NCBI GenBank assembly: GCA_963681505.1
Contig: OY811984.1
Coordinates: 3,008,358 to 3,072,357 of the forward strand
Direction of reading: 5' to 3'
Length of the DNA stretch: 64,000 nucleotides
DNA from: Eunapius fragilis
Taxonomy: Eukaryota > Porifera > Demospongiae > Spongillida > Spongillidae
Shown: positions 58,046-64,000 of the stretch, piece by piece
Layout of the letters: each line of letters starts with the position of its first letter
How positions within the stretch are numbered: position 1 is the first letter of the stretch
Made by a program: the position numbers and the translations under genes
Notes under the pieces: generated by a model
What the model saw: only the letters and a program-made list of their open reading frames with translations
Databases searched by the model: none
Told to the model about the DNA's origin: nothing

Positions 58046-61000
58046 TTACAGTTCTTTGAGACTATTAATAACTTCAGCTGCAGTTGGGCGCTCGGATGCT
58101 GCATGTGCAGTGCATCTGGTACATATATTTCTGTACATAAGAGGTATATGGGCTGTTGCTGGTGTCTGGGGAGGTGAACCACAAACTTTACCAAACAGTT
58201 CCAATAAATCTACATTTTCCCAGACTCTTTTCCCACCAAAAAGTTCAATAAGTAGACATCCATATGAATATATATCTGCCGGTGATGATCTTTTTGCTGG
58301 AACAAACATTTCAGGTGCTTTGAATAAGGGAGTACCTGCGCCTTGCCCTTGTGATGTATGCAATGATGCAACTACATTTTGCAACTTTGCAATTCCAAGG
58401 TCACAAATATATGCCTGACCTGTCACAGGAACCACCTATGAATACAAATGTAATTGATAAGGGGGCTGCACATTAATTAATGCTAACCATGATGTTTGCT
58501 GGCTTGATATCCTGGTGGATTACAGCAGGGTCATGCGTGTGCATGTAATTCAGCCCCTGTGCTATATCCATGGCTATCTTCACCTTAATGCTCTCACTTA
58601 GCTGGATGTAATGTAGAACATGATATTCACAAAACATATGTTGCACTAAGCTTACATCCAAACATTCGACAAATAAAATCTTGTCAAGGCTCTTGCCATC
58701 TATGTATTCCATTATTAGGAGGATACTCCCTACCTCAATTGCAACACCAATCAAAGGGACAATGTTAGGGTGCCGAAGAGTTCTACACACAGCGTATGTG
58801 TATAAAATGTACAACAAAATGAATAACAGTAAGATGAATTTCAATCTCCTGTAAGGTGAACGTCAATTATTTTGGATTGACGTTCACCTTACAGGAGATT
58901 GACATTCTTCTTACTGCTACATGTATACAGTGAATGGTTTAAATTGACCTGTGGATTTGAGCTTCCTTTAATGTAATCTCCTTCGTGTTCATGTCAGGTA
59001 GAGGTACAGATTTCACAGCAACATCATCATTTAGGTATGTACCCTTGCACACAACCCCAAATGTGCCCTGGCATATAACACTTCCAATCGTGATAGAATG
59101 CCTTGCCAGTATCATAGGTTCTGAAAAGGTTTAGTCAATTTTCAGCTATCTGTGATTGTCATAACTTACCCACTGAGGTGTCATTTTCAGTCGAATGTTC
59201 TTCTGTTATACATGTATACGTTCAGCAAATATTTAAGGAGATACCTAAACATTGTCCTGGATATAATTTTACCTTCAGTTAGATCTATGACATTGCTGTT
59301 GACTGATCGGCTTACACCTAATAACAGAAGTGATAATAATGTACATTGTTATGACAAAAATCTGAATCTGACAATAATAGACACCCACCTCCATCTCTGT
59401 GTGTACCTATTTTGGATGATACTAAATATCAAACATATTTATGTATACCTACTCCACTTCTTGAGGTCACCATGACATCACCAATATATGGATAAACACA
59501 CCTACCTCTACTCATGCGTCCACCTGATTTGGTGACATGACCATCATCATCATCATCACCACTTTGGTCTGCATAAGGATGATACTAAATATCATATTTA
59601 TGTATACCTACTCCACTTCTTGAGATCACCATGACATCACCAATATATGGATAAACACACCTACCTCTACTCACGCGTCCACCTGATTTGGTGACATGAC
59701 CATCACCATCATCATCACCACTTTGGTCTGCATAAGGATGATACTAAATATCAACATACTCCACTTCTTGAGGTCACCATGACATCATCAATAAATGGAT
59801 AGAAACACCTACCTCTACTCATGAGTCCACCTGTTTTGGTGTCACCTTTAACAGTTTCACCTGCATATAGAATGATCACAAAAGTGAAAGGGATGTTTGG
59901 ACACATACTTTCCCTTGTGCGTGCTCTAATTGGGGTCTTGCCACCTCGGTCTGCAAAAGGAATGATCATATAAATGGAAGGGACATTTATGGAAACACAT
60001 ACCTTTACTGATGCGTCCACCTGTTTTGGTGACATGACCATCACCATCATCATCACCACTTTGGTCTGCATAAGGATGATACTAAATATCAACATACTCC
60101 ACTTCTTGAGGTCACCATGACATCATCAATAAATGGATAGAAACACCTACCTCTACTCATGAGTCCACCTGTTTTGGTGTCACCTTTAACAGTTTTACCT
60201 GCATATAGAATGATCACAAAAGTGAAAGGGATATGTTTGGACACATACTTTCCCTTGTGCGTGCTCTAATTAGGGTCTTGCCACCTCGGTCTGCAAAAGG
60301 AATGATCATATAAATGGAAGGGACATTTATGGAAACACATACCTTTACTGATGCGTCCACCTGTTTTGGTGATATGACCATCACCATCACCATCACCACT
60401 TTGGTCTGCATAAGGATGATACTAAATATCAAACATATTTATGTATACCTACTCCACTTCTTGAGGTCACCATGACATCACCAATAAATGGATAGAAACA
60501 CCTACCTCTACTCATGCGTCCACCTGATTTGGTGACATGACCATCACCATCATCATCACCACTTTGGTCTGCATAAGGATGATACAAAATATCAAACATA
60601 CTCCACTTCTTGAGGTCACCATGACATCATCAATAAATGGATAGAAACACCTACCTCTACTCATGAGTCCACCTGTTTTGGTGTCACCTTTAACAGTTTC
60701 ACCTGCATATAGAATGATCACAAAAGTGAAAGGGATATGTTTGGACACATACTTTCCCTTGTGCGTGCTCTAATTAGGGTCTTGCCACCTCGGTCTGCAA
60801 AAGGAATGATCATATAAATGGAAGGGACATTTATGGAAACACATACCTTTACTGATGCGTCCACCTGTTTTGGTGATATGACCATCACCATCACCATCAC
60901 CACTTTGGTCTGCATAAGGATGATACTAAATATCAAACATATTTATGTATACCTACTCCACTTCTTGAGGTCACCATGACATCACCAACAAATGGATAGA

Positions 61001-62263
61001 AACACCTACCTCTACTCATGCGTCCACCTGATTTGGTGACATGACCATCACCATCATCATCACCACTTTGGTCTGCATAAGGATGATACTAAATATCAAA
61101 CATACTCCACTTCTTGAGGTCACCATGACATCATCAATAAATGGATAGAAACACCTACCTCTATTCATGAGTCCACCTGTTTTGGTGTCACCTTTAACAG
61201 TTTCACCTGCATATAGAATGATCACAAAAGTGAAAGGGATATGTTTGGACACATACTTCCCCTTGTGCGTGCTCTAATTAGGGTCTTGCCACCTTGGTCT
61301 GCAAAAGGAATGATCATATAAATGGAAGGGACATTTATGGAAACACATACCTTTACTGATGCGTCCACCTGTTTTGGTGATATGACCATCACCATCACCA
61401 TCACCACTTTGGTCTGCATAAGGATGATACTAAATATGAAACATATTTATGGATACCTACATCCACTTCTTGAGGTCACCATGACATCATCAATGTCAGT
61501 GGAAGTACTTTCAACATCTGACTATAAAAAGAAGTGCTCAAATGATGCAAGAACATGACATCTGCATACTTACTGGGATATGGATTCCTATCACCATGCG
61601 GGATAGTTTTTGCATTCCACCGATTTCTGCAAAAAATCCTCCCAGGCTCCATGGTCTGTCATTTTGTAGAGGTGCATCTAGTATTCTCCCATTACTAATA
61701 ATCAAGCTGCATGATTTTTCATCAGATTCATGACACCATGCCTGGGCTGCTTTTTTGAGAACAACTTGGTATGTGTCATTGGATGTGAATCCTGGTATTT
61801 TAATGTTGTCACTGCAACGCTTAAACCTTCCATTTTTGCACTTTTCCATCCTACAGACTGTTAACTGCATGATATATAAACCCCATATATTAAAATTTAC
61901 TTGCACCATATGCATAAAGAAAACTGTTAGAAAGGACCTTGTTACATATAAATAAGGCGCCTGAAGGATGAGGTATAGTACAGCTATAAATTTTCTAATA
62001 CTTACGCCTAACATCTCTGCCTTTTTTTTCTCCGTGCGCTTTACCCTTGGTGCAGAAAACTTCTCAGCTCTTGCCTGGCTGCAATGCTTTTTGTATGTCT
62101 TTACTACAGTATCAAAAAGCGCTTCATCGTCGTCGTCATCTTTAAGGCGCTTGTCACGTTTTTTCATTTTCTGTAAACTCAAATTCACTTTTTTTTGGAA
62201 TGCTTCTCGTTCGTCCTCATTACAATTGCTACCGCTACTACTGCTGCATGCACTGTCGTCCAT
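58046..62263 (-). CDS. Protein kinase with micro-exon repeat linker
   Basis: Exon 1 (62006-62263) encodes MDDSACSSSSG and a KKMKKRDKRLKDDDDDE charged stretch. Exon 2 (61574-61864) encodes an unrecognised domain (KIPGFTSNDTYQVVLKKAAQ, PWSLGGFFAEIGGMQKL). Then come 16 micro-exons (59506-61425) and 59273-59317. The kinase domain occupies 58949-59120 (QGTFGVVCKG loop, DDVAVKSV lysine, KEAQIH), 58656-58782 (LRHPNIVPLIGVAIEVG), 58488-58601 (AQGLNYMH, HQDIKPANIM) and 58046-58435 (CDLGIAKL, APEMF, PADIYSYGCLLIELFGG). Catalytic Lys, Asp, Asn and metal-binding Asp are present; HRD is HQD and DFG is DLG. It looks like an active kinase of the TKL/RIPK type. The joint between exon 2 and the first micro-exon (candidate exon from 61521) is not resolved. 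Confidence 0.8.
59506..61425 (-). repeat. Tandem four-exon cassette, 504-bp period
   Basis: Each cassette holds, in transcript order, exons W (63 nt), Z (42), Y (48) and X (63), separated by short introns, all starting with 2 and ending with 1 base of a codon. From 61425 down: WZYX, WZYX, WZY (X missing, spacing drops to about 350 bp), WZYX, X. Peptides: W DQSGDGDGDGHITKTGGRIS, Z DRGGKTLIRARTRE, Y SETVKGDTKTGGLMSR, X DQSGDDDGDGHVTKSGGRMS. Unit-to-unit identity is very high, so expansion is recent. Confidence 0.85.
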
Positions 62264-62339
62264 TGCACACGATACGGCCAGGATATGAATTAATCAAAGC
62301 TTGCTATGTATATATACTGTTAAAATTGTTTTCAATTTG

Positions 62340-62810
62340 TGATCACAGCCATACGGATGAAGGGCAATTGTTGTGCACTTAATCCTTCCATGCTAACATG
62401 GGGCATGGGAAAGCTTATATTGTGTTAAAAGGAGGCTTTGTCAAAGGTTAGTAGGTCAAGCCTGCCTCTCTGTCTGCAACCCTCCCCTTTAAACCATCTA
62501 TCCCAAACTGGAGTGTCCCTTTGAATGGTGTTCTTAGGAAGGTCCTATTGTGTATAGCTTGTATCTTGTACACTGATTTTCCTGTCATACATCTATGGCA
62601 AGCAGCAACCATCAGGCTACTACCCTGACCAACCTCATTAAACGAGACACATGTAGTGAAGGATGAGGGGGAATGAGACACATGGCTTGATAGGTGCCCC
62701 AACAGGCCGTTTGAGGTCTGTACCTTGATCAACTAAAAAGGATAAATATATTCAAATCTAGGTGTCAGCATATACCAAGCAATCAGTGTTTGGCAACATC
62801 TTTGCCTGCC
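62340..62810 (-). pseudogene. Inverted, internally deleted copy of the integrase gene
   Basis: On the minus strand 62810-62696 matches 55300-55446 (coding end of one exon, intron and 'caaacggcctgttgggg'). It then jumps directly to sequence matching 57470-57830 (3' flank). About 2 kb with the whole catalytic core is missing. A 94-codon frame crosses it by chance. Confidence 0.7.
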
Positions 62811-63554
62811 AACAGTGATAGGCTCTTGCTTTGCTCCCACTCCAGAAGAGGCACTCCCTGAGGTGCTGGTCGAGTCCAGGGCCTGCATCATGGCCAGCTT
62901 TCTGTCACTGCACAGTCATATACCCCTGCATATGAATGCACACACACTCACCACACAATAAACCTTTGCATCGTATGCATGCTGTATAAAAATTTATAAC
63001 TAATCCTAAACGCAGCAATTCCTGAATCACATATAATATGTTATATTATTGAACAACAGGGCTCAAGGAAGAATATGCATGGGACCACAGTGCAATGGTT
63101 CCAGAACACTTTAGCACTCTCCGTTAGCAGTGTACATCTTACACACATGCAACTGCACCACCCACTACCCATTACGTTCGGAGAAGACCTGTGCTGAGAC
63201 TCCAGCTCTCACCAATTGCAGCCACACAATTACCCATGTAGGAACCTAAGCACCAAGAAAACAGCTAAAAGTACAGAATACTTGGTACTAACTTTCCCAC
63301 TTTCAATAATTAAAGAGGCCCATACTCTCTCCTAGCACCTGAAGACACTTGCAGGCACGGCGCAGCCCCAGCTGTGGAGCAGCAGCTGTTCACAACCAAC
63401 ACCATAGGCAGCCATGATTGTCCATGCACTGCAAATAGACCGCAGCTATATGCAGATATTTAAATTTACTCTCGTTGCCAAAGGCCATCACCGCAAGATT
63501 GAGTAAAGATAGTGCGTTTAAAAATATGTTGCACCACAGCATATCGCTGATCTG
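62811..63554. other. Interior of the 9.28 kb element, unassigned
   Basis: No domain or long frame. It lies upstream of the kinase gene start and next to the right TIR and could hold the kinase promoter; no specific site recognised. Confidence 0.4.
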
Positions 63555-63945
63555 GATCGCTGCAAATTGCTGATCTGGATCACAGCAAATCGCTGATGTG
63601 GATCACGTCACATCCGCAAATCGCAGATCTGGACGACAGCAAATCGCAGATCTGGACGACAGCAGATCGCAGATCTGGACATGCGCACGTCCGCAAATCG
63701 CGGATGTGGACATGCGCACGTCCGCAAATCGCGGATGTGGACGACAGCAAATCGCAGATCTGGACGACAGCAAATCGCAGATCTGGACATGCGCACGTCC
63801 GCAAATCGCGGATGTGGACATGCGCACGTCCGCAAATCGCGGATGTGGACATGCGCACGTCCGCAAATCGCGGATCTGGACGACAGCAAATCTATTATCT
63901 GGATAACTGCACGACCGCAAAACCGCTATGTGGATGTTATGACAA
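63555..63945. repeat. Right TIR with modular iterons
   Basis: Inverted version with the same two modules in a different number and order: reading inward from the end, one 23, three 31, two 23, two 31, two 23 and divergent inner units. Confidence 0.85.
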
Positions 63946-64000
63946 CCGCGACCTACCGGGCCACCATAGTGGGGGGGGATGGGTGGGTGGGTGGGGGGGG
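63946..64000. other. Right flank, G-rich
   Basis: Short flank ending in poly-G and (GGGT)n. No gene. Confidence 0.5.

Larger units (their letters stand above)
54663..63945. mobile_element. 9.28 kb TIR element with integrase and kinase genes
   Basis: The ends are inverted copies of each other: outer TTGTCATAACATCCACATAG, then 'cggttttgcggtcgtgcag' and 'ttatc(c)agataa', followed by an array of 23- and 31-nt modules, and inner ends with 'gacgtgatcca(g/c)atcagcgatttg'. Left repeat 54663-55003, right repeat about 63555-63945. Inside are an integrase-core gene (plus), a kinase gene (minus, convergent) and an inverted, internally deleted remnant of the integrase gene. No target duplication is evident; the left end touches the hairpin-ended element directly. 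Pieces of the element occur elsewhere in the window (36077-36180), as expected for a dispersed family. Confidence 0.75.

Noticed and set aside
59751..61419. Repeated minus-strand frames with Met/Val-rich and IYMIIPFAD-type peptides
   Set aside because: They read straight through introns of the micro-exon array in the wrong phase.

Overview
The window looks like a gene-poor, transposon-rich stretch of an early-branching animal genome, most likely a sponge. This is an inference from four things: AT-rich DNA with poly-G/poly-C tracts, introns of only about 46-67 nt, Frizzled-like receptor genes, and a dense mix of Ty3/gypsy, Ginger-like, MITE and foldback elements. No rRNA, tRNA or CRISPR array was recognised. 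Gene models below were spliced by eye from GT...AG sites and reading phase. They are strong where a domain continues across the junction and weaker elsewhere.

Layout, 0-23 kb. Two copies of a small 3CxxC zinc-finger gene (529-1031 and 12911-13509, both minus) lie in duplicated blocks. Between them are a 4.3 kb imperfect palindrome (1173-5448), a broken non-LTR reverse transcriptase (5455-5990), a 1 kb dispersed repeat (5994-6993, again at 14148-15193), and a decayed Ginger-like DNA transposon (about 7000-11514) whose coding parts read integrase, CXC cysteine clusters, Ulp1-like protease and PHD finger. A truncated gypsy element (15262-18228) then abuts a 4.55 kb element with long inverted ends (18232-22783).

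Layout, 23-54 kb. A segmental duplication (about 23.5-29.6 kb and 48.9-53.3 kb) carries two Frizzled-like seven-helix receptor genes with identical exon lengths (26342-28524 and 50460-52623, minus). Between them lie gypsy integrase remains (31.1-32.2 kb), a possible BED-finger exon (35.1 kb), unidentified short coding regions (37.1-37.7 kb), a tandem repeat field (40.8-42.2 kb), a small Pro/Ala-rich gene (42475-42986), and a second gypsy element with short LTRs, a 5-bp target duplication and a nested transposon carrying a helicase fragment (45189-48910).

Layout, 54-64 kb. The most striking object is a 9.28 kb element (54663-63945) bounded by inverted repeats made of tandem 23- and 31-nt modules. 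It holds a multi-exon integrase-core gene (plus strand, ending 57400) and, convergent with it, a multi-exon gene for a protein kinase (minus, 62263-58046). The middle of the kinase gene is an array of 16 tiny exons, all multiples of three and all in the same phase, made by tandem duplication of a four-exon cassette. The integrase is the natural candidate for moving the element and the kinase looks like cargo; that link is an inference from position. Many smaller hairpin elements end in a 9-bp stem/3-4-nt loop whose sequence differs between copies while pairing is kept.
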